Shown here: piece by piece, positions 1 to 8,583 of the stretch | How the letters are laid out: each line of letters begins with the position of its first letter | Position numbering within the stretch: the stretch's first letter is position 1 | Assembly (NCBI RefSeq): GCF_018069625.1 | Contig: NZ_CP072941.1 | Span: 5,456,001 to 5,520,000 of the forward strand | Source: Streptomyces yatensis | GTDB taxonomy: Bacteria > Actinomycetota > Actinomycetes > Streptomycetales > Streptomycetaceae | Direction of reading: 5' to 3' | Length of the DNA: 64,000 nucleotides | The notes under the pieces: model-generated | The model's database searches: none | What the model saw: the letters and a program-made list of their open reading frames with translations, nothing else | Told to the model about the DNA's origin: nothing | Made by a program: the position numbers and the translations under genes

Positions 1-1832
1 GGCACCGCGCGGACGGCGACCCGGCGGCCGTGCGCGTCCTGACCGGGGGCGAGCGGGGAGAGGCCGAGTTCCTGGCCGCCGCGCCCGCCCGCGACGAGCT
101 GCTGGCGGCGCTCGGCTCCGTGGCCGGTGCCGTCGTCCTGGTGGCGCTGCTCGTGGTCTCGTCGACCATCGTCCAGGCGCTGCGGCAACGCTCCCACGAA
201 CTGGGCCTGTTGCGGGCGGTCGGCGCCACCCCGGGACAGCTGCGCGGCGCCGTGGGCCGGGAGGTGGGGCGGGTCGCGGCCTGGGCGGCGCTGGCGGGCG
301 CGGCCGGGGCGGTCCCCGCGTACCTGGGGCTGCGGGCGCTGCTGGAGGCCCGGGGCGCGCTGCCCGCCGGACTCGAGCTGACGCTTCCCCCGCTGCTGTG
401 GCCCGCGCCCCTGGTCACCGCCGCCGTGACCGTCCTGGTGGCCGGGATCGCGGCGCTCATCGGCTGCTCCGGGACCGCCAAGCTGCGCCCGGCGGAGGCG
501 CTGCGCGAGCGGGCACCCGGCAGCGCGCGCCGCATCACGGGGCTGGTGCTGCTGTTCGTGGGCGCGAGTTCGGCCGGGACGGCCGCCCTCCAGCAGGGCG
601 CGACCGCCGCGGCCGCGGCCGGTGGGGCGGCGGTGACGATGGTGATCGCCTGCGCGGTGCTCGGACCGTGGATCGCCGAGGGCGCGATGCGGCTGCTCGG
701 CGCTCCGCTGCGGCTGTTCGGCCCCGGCGGCCGCCTCGCCGCCGCCAACTGCGCCGCGTCCGCCCACCGCCTGGGCGCGGCGATCACCCCGATCGTGCTG
801 GTCACCGCGTTCGCCGGGGTCCAGCTCGCCGGGGGCGCGACCATGACCCACGCCGGGGACGCCCAGGCCCGCCAGGTGCTGCGCGCCGATCTCGCGGTGC
901 GCGCGGACGGCGGGCTCCCGGCCGGTGCCGTCGAGCGGATCCGTGAGGTCCCGGGGGTACGGGCGGCGACGGAGGCCGTCCCCGGCACGGTGCTCCTCGC
1001 GGGGAGCCAACTCGGCGCGCCCGAACTGGAGCGGCTGCCGGTCTTCGGCGTCACCCCGGAGCGGCTGACCCACACTCTCGACCCGGGCGTGCGGGACGGG
1101 GACCTCGCCCGGCTGCGGCCCGGCACGGTCGCCGTCGGCGCCGACCGGGCGGACTCCCTCGGCGCACGGCCCGGCTCCACGGTGACCCTGCGGTTCGGCG
1201 ACGGCCAGGAGACCCGGCTGCGGGTCGTGGCGACCTACCGACGCTCGCTCGCGCTCGGGGACTTCCTCCTTGCCCGCGAGGATCTGCTGCGCCACACCTC
1301 CCTGCCCGCCGCGGGCCGGATCCTGGTCGCGACCGCGCCCGGTGCCGACCGTAAGGCGGTCACGAACGCCCTGACGCGTGCGGTGCCCGGGGCCCGTGTG
1401 GAGCGGGACCCGGCCCCGGTGCGGGGCGAGGCGGCGGAGCAGGCGCTGGCCGAGGTGGTATCGGTCGCGGTGGTCGGGGCGGTCGGCGGCTTCACGGTGA
1501 TCGCCGTCCTGAGCACCCTCGCCCTCATCGCCACCGGGCGCCGCCCCGAGCTGCGCCTGCTCCGGCTCGCGGGCGCGGGCCGCGGCCAACTGCGCCGCAT
1601 GCTCCGCCTGGAGGCGGCGGCCACGGTGGTGACCGGCCTGGTGGTGGGCGCGGCCGTGGCCGCCGTACCCCTGCTGGCCTTCAGCCTGGCCATGGCGGGC
1701 ACCCTGCCGTACCTGCCCCCGGTGCAGGCCGCGGTGATCGTCTCGGTGGTGGTGCTGACGGCGGCGGCGGGGTCGCTGCCGCCGGTATGGACGACGCTGC
1801 GAGGCCGGTATCCGCGGTCTTCGAGCGCCTGA
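1..1832 (+). CDS. FtsX-like ABC transporter permease, 5' truncated by window edge
   Basis: The reading frame is open from the first bases of the window, so the true start lies upstream; the GTG at 30 is only an internal codon. The visible ~600 residues show the tandem FtsX layout: hydrophobic segments early, an extracellular soluble MacB-like domain in the middle (about residues 285-455), then three more membrane segments. The motif LRAVGATPGQLRGAV just after a membrane helix is the characteristic FtsX-family coupling helix, and a second version (LRLAGAGRGQLRRML) follows the later helix. This gives the duplicated architecture of the ~800-850-residue actinobacterial permeases that work with an MacB/LolD-type ATPase, which should lie upstream. 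It is followed by convergent two-component genes, a common pairing for such exporters. The substrate cannot be told. Confidence 0.88.
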   Translation, partial: HRADGDPAAVRVLTGGERGEAEFLAAAPARDELLAALGSVAGAVVLVALLVVSSTIVQALRQRSHELGLLRAVGATPGQLRGAVGREVGRVAAWAALAGAAGAVPAYLGLRALLEARGALPAGLELTLPPLLWPAPLVTAAVTVLVAGIAALIGCSGTAKLRPAEALRERAPGSARRITGLVLLFVGASSAGTAALQQGATAAAAAGGAAVTMVIACAVLGPWIAEGAMRLLGAPLRLFGPGGRLAAANCAASAHRLGAAITPIVLVTAFAGVQLAGGATMTHAGDAQARQVLRADLAVRADGGLPAGAVERIREVPGVRAATEAVPGTVLLAGSQLGAPELERLPVFGVTPERLTHTLDPGVRDGDLARLRPGTVAVGADRADSLGARPGSTVTLRFGDGQETRLRVVATYRRSLALGDFLLAREDLLRHTSLPAAGRILVATAPGADRKAVTNALTRAVPGARVERDPAPVRGEAAEQALAEVVSVAVVGAVGGFTVIAVLSTLALIATGRRPELRLLRLAGAGRGQLRRMLRLEAAATVVTGLVVGAAVAAVPLLAFSLAMAGTLPYLPPVQAAVIVSVVVLTAAAGSLPPVWTTLRGRYPRSSSA

Positions 1833-1887
1833 TCCGCGGTCTTCCAGCTCTTGATCCGCGCTCTTCCAGCCCCTGAGCCCCGCTCCT

Positions 1888-1970
1888 CCAGCCCCTCCGG
1901 CGTTTGAGGAGGCGCGGGCGCGGCGGGGGCGGTACACCCCAATCTTCCAGCCCCTCCGGCGTTTGAGGAG
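1888..1970. repeat. Two copies of a 24-bp intergenic repeat
   Basis: The 24-bp sequence beginning CCAGCCCCTCCGGCGTTTGA occurs at 1888-1911 and again, identical, at 1947-1970, between the permease and the response regulator. From memory, similar GTTTGAGGA-containing elements are abundant between Streptomyces genes. They may act as transcript-end or mRNA-stability elements, but that is inference. Confidence 0.75.
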
Positions 1971-2021
1971 CGGGGTCCGGGGCGGAGCCCCGGCGGGGGT
2001 GAGGGGCGGAGCCCCCTCGCC

Positions 2022-2666
2022 CTACCCCTTGTTCAGATACGCCAACACCGCCAGCACCCGCCGATGCCCACTATCGCTGGGCGGCAGCCCCAGCTTCGCG
2101 AAGACATTGCCGATGTGCTTGCTCACCGCCCGCTCCGAGACCACCAGCGTCCGAGCGATCGTGGTGTTGTCCCGCCCCTCCGCCATCAGATGCAGCACCT
2201 CGCGCTCGCGCGGCGTCAAGGAGTCCACCGGATCGTCACGGCGCCGGGTCATCAGCTCCTTGACCACCTCGGGATCCAGCGCCGTACCGCCCGCGACCAC
2301 CCGTTCCAGCGCGTCCAGGAACTCCTCGACCCGCCCCACCCGGTCCTTCAGCAGATAGCCGAGCCCGCCCGCGCCATCGGCCAGCAGCTCGGTCGCGTAG
2401 GTCTCCTCGACGTACTGCGAGAGCACCAGCACCGGCAGACCGGGGATCTCCCGCCGCGCCGCGAGCGCCGCGCGCAGCCCCTCGTCGCGGAAGCCCGGCG
2501 GCATGCGGACGTCGAGCACGGCCGCGTCCGGACGGTGTTCGAGGAGGGCGGGCAGCACCTCGGGGCCGCTGGAGGCGACCGCCACCACCTCGTGCCCGGC
2601 GGAGTTCAGCAGCAGGACCATGCCCTCCCGCAGCAGAGCGTTGTCCTCGGCGATCACCACACGCAC
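2022..2666 (-). CDS. NarL/LuxR-family response regulator
   Basis: This 214-residue DNA-binding response regulator should be phosphorylated by the histidine kinase encoded just upstream on the same strand. The N-terminal receiver domain (about 1-118) has the acidic pair near D8 and the phospho-acceptor D52 in VLDVRMPP. The C-terminal LuxR helix-turn-helix (about 148-205) begins LTPREREVLHLMAEG and contains the recognition-helix stretch SERAVSKHIGNVFAKLGL. Its start overlaps the kinase stop region by 13 bp, indicating translational coupling. The adjacent FtsX-type exporter is the obvious candidate target, by analogy with LiaSR/VraSR-like systems; that link is inference. Confidence 0.93.
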   Translation of the reverse strand: MRVVIAEDNALLREGMVLLLNSAGHEVVAVASSGPEVLPALLEHRPDAAVLDVRMPPGFRDEGLRAALAARREIPGLPVLVLSQYVEETYATELLADGAGGLGYLLKDRVGRVEEFLDALERVVAGGTALDPEVVKELMTRRRDDPVDSLTPREREVLHLMAEGRDNTTIARTLVVSERAVSKHIGNVFAKLGLPPSDSGHRRVLAVLAYLNKG

Positions 2667-3820
2667 GGCAGCTCCACTTCGATCAGCGTCGGCCCCCCGG
2701 CGGGGCTGGTCATCTCCACGGTCCCGTCGAGCGCCGCGACCCGGCGCCGCATGCCGAGAAGCCCGCTGCCGCCCGCCGGATCGGCCCCGCCCCGCCCCTC
2801 GTCCCGTACCGCGACCCTCAACCTATCCTTCCTCCGCACGAGCTCGACCGACGCCCGCTCGGCCCCGCTGTGCTTGGCCGCGTTGGTCAGCGCCTCCGCG
2901 ATCACGAAGTACGCGGCCGCCTCGACCGCCGCCGGTGCCCGGGGGCCGTCCTCCACCCCGTCGTCGTCCACCGACACCTCGAGCCCGCTGCCGGCCGCCA
3001 GTGCCCTTACGGCGCCCACGAGTCCGCGGTCGGTGAGGATCGGCGGATGGATGCCGCGCACGACATGGCGCAGCTCGGTGAGGGCCTCCTCGGCCTGGTC
3101 CTGCGCGTCCTCCAGCAGCTTGTGCGCCGCGTCGGGGTCCTTGTCGTACGCCCGCCGGGCCAGTCCCACCCGCATCGAGAGCGCCACCAGACGCGCCTGC
3201 GTACCGTCGTGCAAGTCCCGCTCGATGCGGCGCAGTTCGGCCCCGTGGGCGGCGACGGCGCCGGCCCGGGTCTCGGACAGCTCCTCCACCCGCTCGGCGA
3301 GCCGGGCGGTGCGCAGCGCCTCCGGCGACGGCAGCAGCAGCGCCCGCGACCACGCCGCGTCGAGGTCGACGAGCCGCTCGATCAGCGGCAGCACCACGGC
3401 CCGCTGCTTCAGCAGCCCGCACCACACCCCGTCGACCATCAGCCCGACGACCCACACCGGCATCGCGCAGCAGGCCAGCAGCCAGCCGTAGACCGCGTGC
3501 GCCCCGAGCCAGCGCAGATCGCGGTAGGTGGCCGGATCCCCGACCGCCGTCCGCACCCGCGCGAACGCCTCCCCGTTCAGCGGCTGGTACACCTCGGGCA
3601 CCGGCTCACCGGTCCAGGCGCCCACCCACCGCCGCTTGTACCCGGCCGTCTTGCGCACCAGCAGTACGGACTCGGGCAGCACCCCCGCGCCCACGACGGT
3701 GACCATCGCGACGGCGGCGAAGATCGCCACCCCGATGAACAGATACGAGGCCAGGGCGATCCCCGCCCCCCGCAGCAACTCCACCGAGGCCCGCACCGCG
3801 CGCCACACCGTCTCCCGCAT
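2654..3820 (-). CDS. Sensor histidine kinase (HisKA_3 type)
   Basis: I chose the ATG at 3820 (388 residues) because the longer frame back to 4015 adds low-complexity sequence with no membrane or domain character. The N-terminal ~140 residues form a membrane sensor domain, with hydrophobic segments at about 19-46 and 107-137. The phosphorylation site is H204 in IERDLHDGTQARLVAL, the signature of NarL-partner kinases. A HATPase domain follows, with an N box near EALTNAAKHS and the glycine box GSGLLGMRRRVAALDG. It acts at the membrane and transfers phosphate to the overlapping response regulator. The ligand is unknown; the sensor resembles the Streptomyces membrane sensor family often found beside ABC exporters. 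Confidence 0.92.
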   Translation of the reverse strand: MRETVWRAVRASVELLRGAGIALASYLFIGVAIFAAVAMVTVVGAGVLPESVLLVRKTAGYKRRWVGAWTGEPVPEVYQPLNGEAFARVRTAVGDPATYRDLRWLGAHAVYGWLLACCAMPVWVVGLMVDGVWCGLLKQRAVVLPLIERLVDLDAAWSRALLLPSPEALRTARLAERVEELSETRAGAVAAHGAELRRIERDLHDGTQARLVALSMRVGLARRAYDKDPDAAHKLLEDAQDQAEEALTELRHVVRGIHPPILTDRGLVGAVRALAAGSGLEVSVDDDGVEDGPRAPAAVEAAAYFVIAEALTNAAKHSGAERASVELVRRKDRLRVAVRDEGRGGADPAGGSGLLGMRRRVAALDGTVEMTSPAGGPTLIEVELPCVW

Positions 3821-4014
3821 GGCGGTCAGGCTAAGTGACGGGGAGGGTTCACGGCAGCGGGGGTGTAGCGCGCTACACCCTGGAATCGGGGGCGCGGCCC
3901 ATCGAGACGGCGGCGCGGAAACGGGATCGTAGAGCTCGGACAAGGAACGGCCGCGACACCGGCCGACCCACCGACCCACCGGCCCAGCAAGGGCCCCGCG
4001 AAAGGAACCCCGCA

Positions 4015-4182
4015 ATGAAGTCCCTGCTCTGGCTGGTCCTCGCCCTCGCCGCCCTCGTCAACGTCGCCTCCAGCTTCGCCTTCACCGGCATCGAGCAGAT
4101 CGTCATCAGCTCCGTCACCGGCCTCACCGCCATCGGCACCGCCACCGGCCTCTACCTGACCCGCGACCGCCGCGCCGCCTGA
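4015..4182 (+). CDS. Small two-helix membrane protein
   Basis: This 55-residue frame starts at an ATG preceded by AAAGGAA. The protein is nearly all hydrophobic: one helix at about 3-23 and another at about 29-48, ending in the charged tail TRDRRAA. It is transcribed divergently from the histidine kinase, with about 195 bp between their starts. No enzymatic motif is visible. Small genes of this sort often lie divergent to Streptomyces two-component systems, so it may be a target or accessory of the system, but that is inference. Confidence 0.7.
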   Translation: MKSLLWLVLALAALVNVASSFAFTGIEQIVISSVTGLTAIGTATGLYLTRDRRAA

Positions 4183-4198
4183 GCCCTTGCGACGGCCG

Positions 4199-4630
4199 CT
4201 ACGGCATCTCGGACAGGCCCCGCCACCACGGGCTGTCCGGAGCGTCCACGGGAAGGATCCTGGCCCTCGCCGCGATCGTGGCGTCGAGGGCCAGGACGAG
4301 CACACGCAGCTCCCGCGCGCTCTTCTTGGGCAGGGCGTGGAGCACCGTCTCGAGGAAGTCGCGAAAGTACGCCGGATCGCAGCCACACTCGTGGATGCCG
4401 CATCGAGGCGCCGAGAACGCGTCCACCAGACATCTCAGAGGGCCGTGGGCCAGGGTCCTCCAGTGCCAGAAGGCCGTCTCGATCGCCCCGGGCCAGAAGC
4501 GGGTGCGTTCGAGCCGACGCAGAGCGGCAGCGCAGGAACCCGACAGACGGTCGATCGGCGGATACCGCCGACGACCCAGGACACGGACCGGGATGTCGCC
4601 CCGCAGGGCTGAGGGGCGCCTACGCGGCAT
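4199..4630 (-). CDS. Conserved-looking hypothetical protein (143 aa)
   Basis: The frame starts at an ATG (4630) behind a purine-rich AAAGGG stretch. The N-terminus is arginine-rich; the middle contains a cysteine/histidine cluster (CGIHECGCDPAYF, about residues 76-88) that could bind metal; the C-terminus is helical (ETVLHALPKKSARELRVLVLAL). Coding character is good throughout and no longer frame competes on the other strand. I do not recognise a characterised family. It converges with the small membrane protein gene to its left. Confidence 0.65.
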   Translation of the reverse strand: MPRRRPSALRGDIPVRVLGRRRYPPIDRLSGSCAAALRRLERTRFWPGAIETAFWHWRTLAHGPLRCLVDAFSAPRCGIHECGCDPAYFRDFLETVLHALPKKSARELRVLVLALDATIAARARILPVDAPDSPWWRGLSEMP

Positions 4631-4841
4631 GGCCCTTTCGGTTGCTGGTCATGGCGGTCAACGTACCGCCCACCAAGGGCGGCGGGCCAAGCGGTTTTTG
4701 GGCAGCGCAGCACGCTCCTGGGACGGAAGCGACTCCGACCGGGCGAGACCGCGTGACGACCGCAGAGGCCGCCCGCCGCATCGGCGAGCCCAGACCCGCG
4801 GACTCCGACTGGGACGAGAATCGGGCCGCGCCCTCCTGCTC

Positions 4842-5081
4842 GGCGTGACCGCGATCGCCGCCTTCATGCCATGCCGCGCGGCCCCGGGGCGCGTCGGCGC
4901 GTCAGGCGGCCGCCCGCTCCTCAGCGCCGCCGCCTACCTTCCGGACCGCGCCGGACAGCAAGTCCTCCACCAGCACCCGACCGGCGACCTCGGCCCCTGG
5001 ACGGGCCTCGGGGTGACGGCACTATGGGCGACGGCCGTGCTCCTGGCCGGCTGGCGAGCCGTACACCGACGCGACGCCTGA
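4842..5081 (+). pseudogene. C-terminal remnant of an ABC-2-type permease
   Basis: About 80 in-frame residues ending at 5081 look like the last part of an ABC-2 transporter permease. A loop with YLPDRAGQQVL and SPW-like GPWTGLGVTALW is followed by one hydrophobic helix and the typical tail WRAVHRRDA. The sequence upstream (4630-4840) holds no recognisable membrane segments, start or partner ATPase, so this appears to be a decayed 3' end rather than a gene. Identification is by pattern only. Confidence 0.45.
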
Positions 5082-5121
5082 CGCTCCCGGCCGCGCGCCG
5101 CGCGCCGGCCGTGGGTGCCGG

Positions 5122-6063
5122 TCAGTCGACGGCGATGACGAGCTTGCCGCCCTTGGGCGTGCGGTGGCGTTCGAGCTCCATGAGCGCCGCGATCGATTCG
5201 CCGAGCGGTACGGTGCGAGCGATCGGCAGCCGTAGCATTCCCTGCCCGGCGGCTCGCGCGACCTCTTCGAGGTCCTTAGTGATGGGCTGGGCGATCATGA
5301 CCTGGAAGGGCCCGGGCAGTGCGCTCCTCGCGAATTTCGCGGGAGTGGGGGTGATGTCGAGGATGCGGCCGCCGGGCTTCAGCAACGTCCGTGCCGCTTT
5401 GATCGGGAGGGTACCGGCGGTGTCGAGGACGAGGTCGAACCGTCCGCCGAGCGCCGCGGGGTCGAAGTCGAACTCCACGACCGGGGTGACACCGAGGTCG
5501 TGCGCGTCCTGCGCGGCACTCGCGCGGCAGCTGCCCGCCACCGAGGCGTCGCGCATCGTGGCGAACTGAACGGCGGCGCGGCCGACTCCGCCGAGGCAGC
5601 CGTGGATGAACACCGTCTGCCCGGGCCGCAGCTTCCCTTTGCCGGTGATGGCCTGGAAGGCGGTGAGCCCGACCGTGGGGATCGCGGCGGCCTGTTCGAA
5701 GGAGAGTTCCGTCGGCTTCTTCACGACCGCCTTCTCCTCGGCAAGGACCATCTCGGAAAACGCGCCCGCCGCCTTGATGCCGGCTCCGCCGAGCACCGCG
5801 TCGCCGACGGCGAGCCGGGTCACGCCGTCGCCGACCGCCTCGACGACGCCGGCGAAGTCATGACCCAGCCCGCGCGGGAAGCCACGGCCGGTCATGATCT
5901 TCATCTCGCCGTTGCGGATCTTCCAGTCCATCGGGTTGGCCGCCGCCGCCCGCACCCGGACCAGGATCTCGCCGGCACCGGGCCGTGCGGGCTCGAAGTC
6001 CTCGAGCCGCAACACCTCGGGCCCGCCGTACTGGTGGTACTGGATGCGCTTCATCGTCGCCAT
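5122..6063 (-). CDS. NADPH:quinone oxidoreductase / zinc-type alcohol dehydrogenase-like protein
   Basis: This medium-chain dehydrogenase/reductase (313 residues) probably reduces quinones or enones with NADPH. The GroES-like N-terminal domain has the opening MKRIQYHQYGGPEVLRLED and GHDFAGVVEAVG. The Rossmann part has HGCLGGVGRAAVQFA in place of the usual AxxGGVG loop. The structural-zinc cysteines of true alcohol dehydrogenases are absent, fitting the quinone-reductase branch. The start is placed at ATG 6063 (GGAGAG ahead of it), or possibly 6054; the longer frame to 6102 would run through the operator. It is divergent from a TetR gene whose twin operators lie in its leader, so it is probably induced when an electrophile or quinone releases that repressor. 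Confidence 0.9.
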   Translation of the reverse strand: MATMKRIQYHQYGGPEVLRLEDFEPARPGAGEILVRVRAAAANPMDWKIRNGEMKIMTGRGFPRGLGHDFAGVVEAVGDGVTRLAVGDAVLGGAGIKAAGAFSEMVLAEEKAVVKKPTELSFEQAAAIPTVGLTAFQAITGKGKLRPGQTVFIHGCLGGVGRAAVQFATMRDASVAGSCRASAAQDAHDLGVTPVVEFDFDPAALGGRFDLVLDTAGTLPIKAARTLLKPGGRILDITPTPAKFARSALPGPFQVMIAQPITKDLEEVARAAGQGMLRLPIARTVPLGESIAALMELERHRTPKGGKLVIAVD

Positions 6064-6080
6064 GCGAGCTCTCCAGAGAG

Positions 6081-6133
6081 TGATGTCATCAGGTGACATC
6101 ACCGTACCACTCTGATGTCACCTGATGACATCA
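6081..6133. promoter_or_regulatory. Twin TetR operators between divergent genes
   Basis: Two 21-bp sites lie at 6081-6101 and 6113-6133. Each has perfect 8-bp arms TGATGTCA...TGACATCA around a 5-bp spacer (TCAGG and CCTGA). The second site is the exact reverse complement of the first, and their centres are 32 bp apart, about three helical turns. Their position between the oxidoreductase and the TetR regulator indicates shared repression and autoregulation. The symmetry is seen directly; the assignment to the adjacent TetR is inference. Confidence 0.85.
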
Positions 6134-6194
6134 AGGGAGATGAGATCGCACCGGCACGGAGCGTCACCATGTCGCGATCGCCTAAACTCGCGGC

Positions 6195-6761
6195 ATGGGA
6201 CGGTGGGAGCCTGGAGCCAGTAGCCGACTGCGGGAGGCCGCGCTGGCGCTGTATCTGGAACGTGGCTTCGAACAGACCATGGTGGCCGATATAGCCGAAC
6301 GGGCGGGCGTCACCGCCCGCACCTTCTTCCGGTATTTCGCCGACAAGCGCGAGGTCTTCTTCGACGCGTCGGCCGAACTGGAGGAGAAGGCGCTCGCCGC
6401 CCTGGAGGCGGCGCCGGCCACAGCACCGGCGCTGGACGCCGTCGCGGCCGCGCTCGACGCCGCGGCCCAGGTCATCGGCGACGACCGCGACCTCGCACGG
6501 GTGCGCCAAGAGGTGATCATGGCCAACGCCAGTCTCCGTGAACGTGAGCTGATCAAGCTCACGACCATGTCGCTCGCCGTGGCCGACGGGCTGCGCCGGC
6601 GGGGTGTCGGCGACGCCGAGGCCACGCTGGCCGCCGAGACCGGTGTCGCCGTGTTCCGTGTCGCCTTCGAGCGATGGGTCCATGCCGCCGAGGACCGCGC
6701 CCTGGGCGACGTCATCCGCGAGACGCTGACCCAGCTGCGGACCTTGACCGCCGCAAGCTGA
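6195..6761 (+). CDS. TetR/AcrR-family transcriptional repressor
   Basis: This 188-residue regulator has an N-terminal TetR helix-turn-helix (about 9-56): LREAALALYLERGFEQTMVADIA, then AGVTARTFFRYFADKREVFF. An all-helical C-terminal ligand-binding domain of normal length follows. It is divergent from the oxidoreductase, with two perfect 21-bp palindromes in between, which it most likely binds as dimers to repress both genes. Start at ATG 6195 matches the usual TetR N-terminus. The inducer is unknown. Confidence 0.93.
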   Translation: MGRWEPGASSRLREAALALYLERGFEQTMVADIAERAGVTARTFFRYFADKREVFFDASAELEEKALAALEAAPATAPALDAVAAALDAAAQVIGDDRDLARVRQEVIMANASLRERELIKLTTMSLAVADGLRRRGVGDAEATLAAETGVAVFRVAFERWVHAAEDRALGDVIRETLTQLRTLTAAS

Positions 6762-6870
6762 TCCACTCATCGGCGTCGGCGAGCCTGGATGGGCCACGTG
6801 CCATGGCCCGAAAGGCCGCGATGGGAGGTGACGGAAGGACCACCGCCGGCACGGCGCCCCGGCCCCGATC

Positions 6871-6975
6871 GAGCACGGCTGCGGCGACAAATGCGGGCGC
6901 AAACCCGGCTACAGCCTGCGGAAGGTCAGCATCCGGCACGAGACAAAGGACACCAAGACCCGTGCACGAAAACGC
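6871..6975 (+). pseudogene. Fragment of a tyrosine integrase gene from an older element
   Basis: Translating from 6871 gives EHGCGDKCGRKPGYSL followed by RKVSIRHETKDTKTRAR. This aligns with residues 249-285 of the intact integrase at 29429-30715 (EHGCPEASPCGRKAGYCPGK, then VQVRRETKNTKSRAG). Neither the N-terminal part nor the catalytic C-terminus is present. The fragment is a deletion relic of a related AICE, and it is followed within 30 bp by a degenerate copy of the attachment core. Confidence 0.75.
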
Positions 6976-7002
6976 CCGCATGACGAAGGACACGAGATGA
7001 CC

Positions 7003-7030
7003 GTGAGGGGTTGCCCAAGACGCTTTCCAA
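7003..7030. other. Degenerate attachment-site core (old att scar)
   Basis: The bases GTGAGGGGTTGCCC then AAGACGCTTTCCAA match the 3'-half-tRNA core at 8608-8637 and 30804-30833, with a 2-bp deletion and one substitution. Downstream there is a GTTCAC at 7064-7069 and a GTGAAC at 7130-7135, like the motifs beyond the intact left site (8672-8677 and 8709-8714), which may be integrase arm-binding sites. This marks an earlier integration into the same tRNA-Ser gene. Confidence 0.7.
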
Positions 7031-7221
7031 CGGTGTCGATGGCTTTGGGCAGCATGCGGGGGCGTTCACCTGCGTTTATGGGCGACCGGACCTTCTTGTG
7101 GACCGCCACTCGGTCCTGTCTGAACGCTCGTGAACGGCGCTGAATGAGACGAAGGCCGAGACGGACTGAGCGCCTGGTCAACTCGGGTGACGGCAGGTTC
7201 CGTTGGCGCTACCGTGCGGCG

Positions 7222-7824
7222 ATGATCAGCAATGAGGGGGCACGTCTGGGCGCGGAAGCCGCGCGCTGCTTGGCACAGACCGGACTCTACGAGTTCGAGT
7301 CGGGGCTGTCGGAGGGTGAGTTCGCGCGCATCGAGCGCGAGTACGGCTTTCAGTTCGCAGATGACCACCGCGCGTTCCTCGCGGTTGGCCTTCCGGTGAA
7401 CGTTCCTCCTGAGGAGGGGCAGACCTGGTCCAAGCCTTGGCCCGACTGGCGCGGTGGAGATCCGGACGAGTTGCGTGATCAACTCGGCTGGCCGGTGGAA
7501 GGCGTTCTCCTGAGCGTTGAGCACAACGGCTTCTGGCACGAGGGCTGGGGTGAACGTCCGGCCGACGGGGCGGCGGCACTGACTACGGCACGGCATCATC
7601 TCGCGAAAGCGCCGACGCTGGTGCCCGTGTACGCCCATCGGTACCTCCCGGCGGGTCGGGGGAGCTACGGCCATCCTGTTCTCTCGATGTGGCAGACCGA
7701 TGCCATCTACTACGGCCTGGACCTGGCCGACTACATGCACCAGGAGTTTGACGAGGCACGTGGCGGCGTTGACGAGAACTGGAACCCGAAGGCGACAATC
7801 CCCTTCTGGCGGGACCTCCTCTGA
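7222..7824 (+). CDS. SMI1/KNR4 (SUKH)-like protein
   Basis: The 200-residue protein has the SUKH-type motif near its N-terminus: LSEGEFARIEREYGFQF, then ADDHRAFLAVGLPV. The rest is rich in tryptophan and ends PFWRDLL, as in the Streptomyces SMI1/KNR4 proteins I know. SUKH proteins commonly serve as immunity proteins against polymorphic or contact-dependent toxins; no toxin gene is visible here. Start at ATG 7222 is preferred over an upstream in-frame ATG at 7144, whose extra 26 residues lack coding character. It sits between two attachment scars, so it is probably cargo left from an older element. Confidence 0.7.
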   Translation: MISNEGARLGAEAARCLAQTGLYEFESGLSEGEFARIEREYGFQFADDHRAFLAVGLPVNVPPEEGQTWSKPWPDWRGGDPDELRDQLGWPVEGVLLSVEHNGFWHEGWGERPADGAAALTTARHHLAKAPTLVPVYAHRYLPAGRGSYGHPVLSMWQTDAIYYGLDLADYMHQEFDEARGGVDENWNPKATIPFWRDLL

Positions 7825-7891
7825 CTCCTGGGCTCATGGACAGTGCCCTTGGGGTGCTCAGGTGATCCACGAGTCTCCATCCCGCTGACCT

Positions 7892-8407
7892 ATGGCGGAG
7901 CGGCGATTCAGGTTCGGGCGACGTCTGCCTTGCTCTCCGCTATTCCCCGTGGTTCTCCGCACGATCCGGCACGACGTCTGTCCACGCGCCGATCGCACGC
8001 GCGAGGCTGGGTTCATCGATGCCCGAGCGGTTGAGGCCCAGACCGGCTACCCGATCCGCTCCGCCTGGCGCTCGCCCGGCGACCTACGCCCCCTCCCGCC
8101 TCCGGACGCCATCGCCGTCGCCCCGACGGCCTTCAACACGATCAACAAGTGGGCCGCCGGGATCTCGGACACACTGGCGGTGGGCATCGTGTGCGAGGCG
8201 TACGGCCTGGGCATCCCCACCGCTGCCCTGCCCTATCTGAACGCCGCCCAGGCCGCCCATCCCGCATACCGGCAGAGCCTGGAGCGACTACGGGACATGG
8301 GTGTGCTGATCGCCGACTACGAGCCGCACCAGCCGAAGGCCGGTGGCGGACGCGACACATTCCGGTGGGAGCAAGCACTGGAACTGCTGAGCCCCATGGT
8401 GCGGTGA
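7892..8407 (+). pseudogene. N-terminally truncated flavoprotein (HFCD family)
   Basis: Residues from about 8009 onward match the flavoprotein type often carried by Streptomyces AICEs: AQTGYPIRS, then PPDAIAVAPTAFNTINKWAA, GISDTLAVG and IPTAALPYLNAAQAAHPAY. Only the start of the Rossmann-like fold, which should hold the first FMN-binding strand, is missing: the frame before 8009 (from 7892) reads as unrelated arginine-rich sequence. It is therefore called a pseudogene, though a truncated product could still be made. It lies just left of the intact element's attL, in the scar region. Confidence 0.65.
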
Positions 8408-8526
8408 TCGTGAAGAGGCAGATCACCAGACCTGGCGCTACGTCGCCACGCTTGCTGATCAAGGGCTGGGAATCTTGGCCAGACGGCGCCAGGGCTTCGC
8501 TGACCCCGAGCTGAGACGGGCAACGC

Positions 8527-8560
8527 CGAAGGGCCCCACCGCGAGCGGTGGGGCCCTTCG
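8527..8560. terminator. Perfect hairpin next to attL
   Basis: A 15-bp perfect stem surrounds a CGAG loop. Its surroundings (GGGCAACGCCGA then GGGCCCC) resemble those of the integrase terminator at 30725-30763 (GGGCAACGACGA then GGGGCCCC). This suggests it once ended the integrase gene of an earlier element adjoining the tRNA. Confidence 0.75.
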
Positions 8561-8583
8561 ACATCGTGCCCGGTGAGGCACTG

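Noticed and set aside
4642..4848. 68-codon plus-strand frame before the permease remnant
   Set aside because: There is no family pattern, it overlaps another frame, and it has no ribosome-binding site; not supported as a gene.
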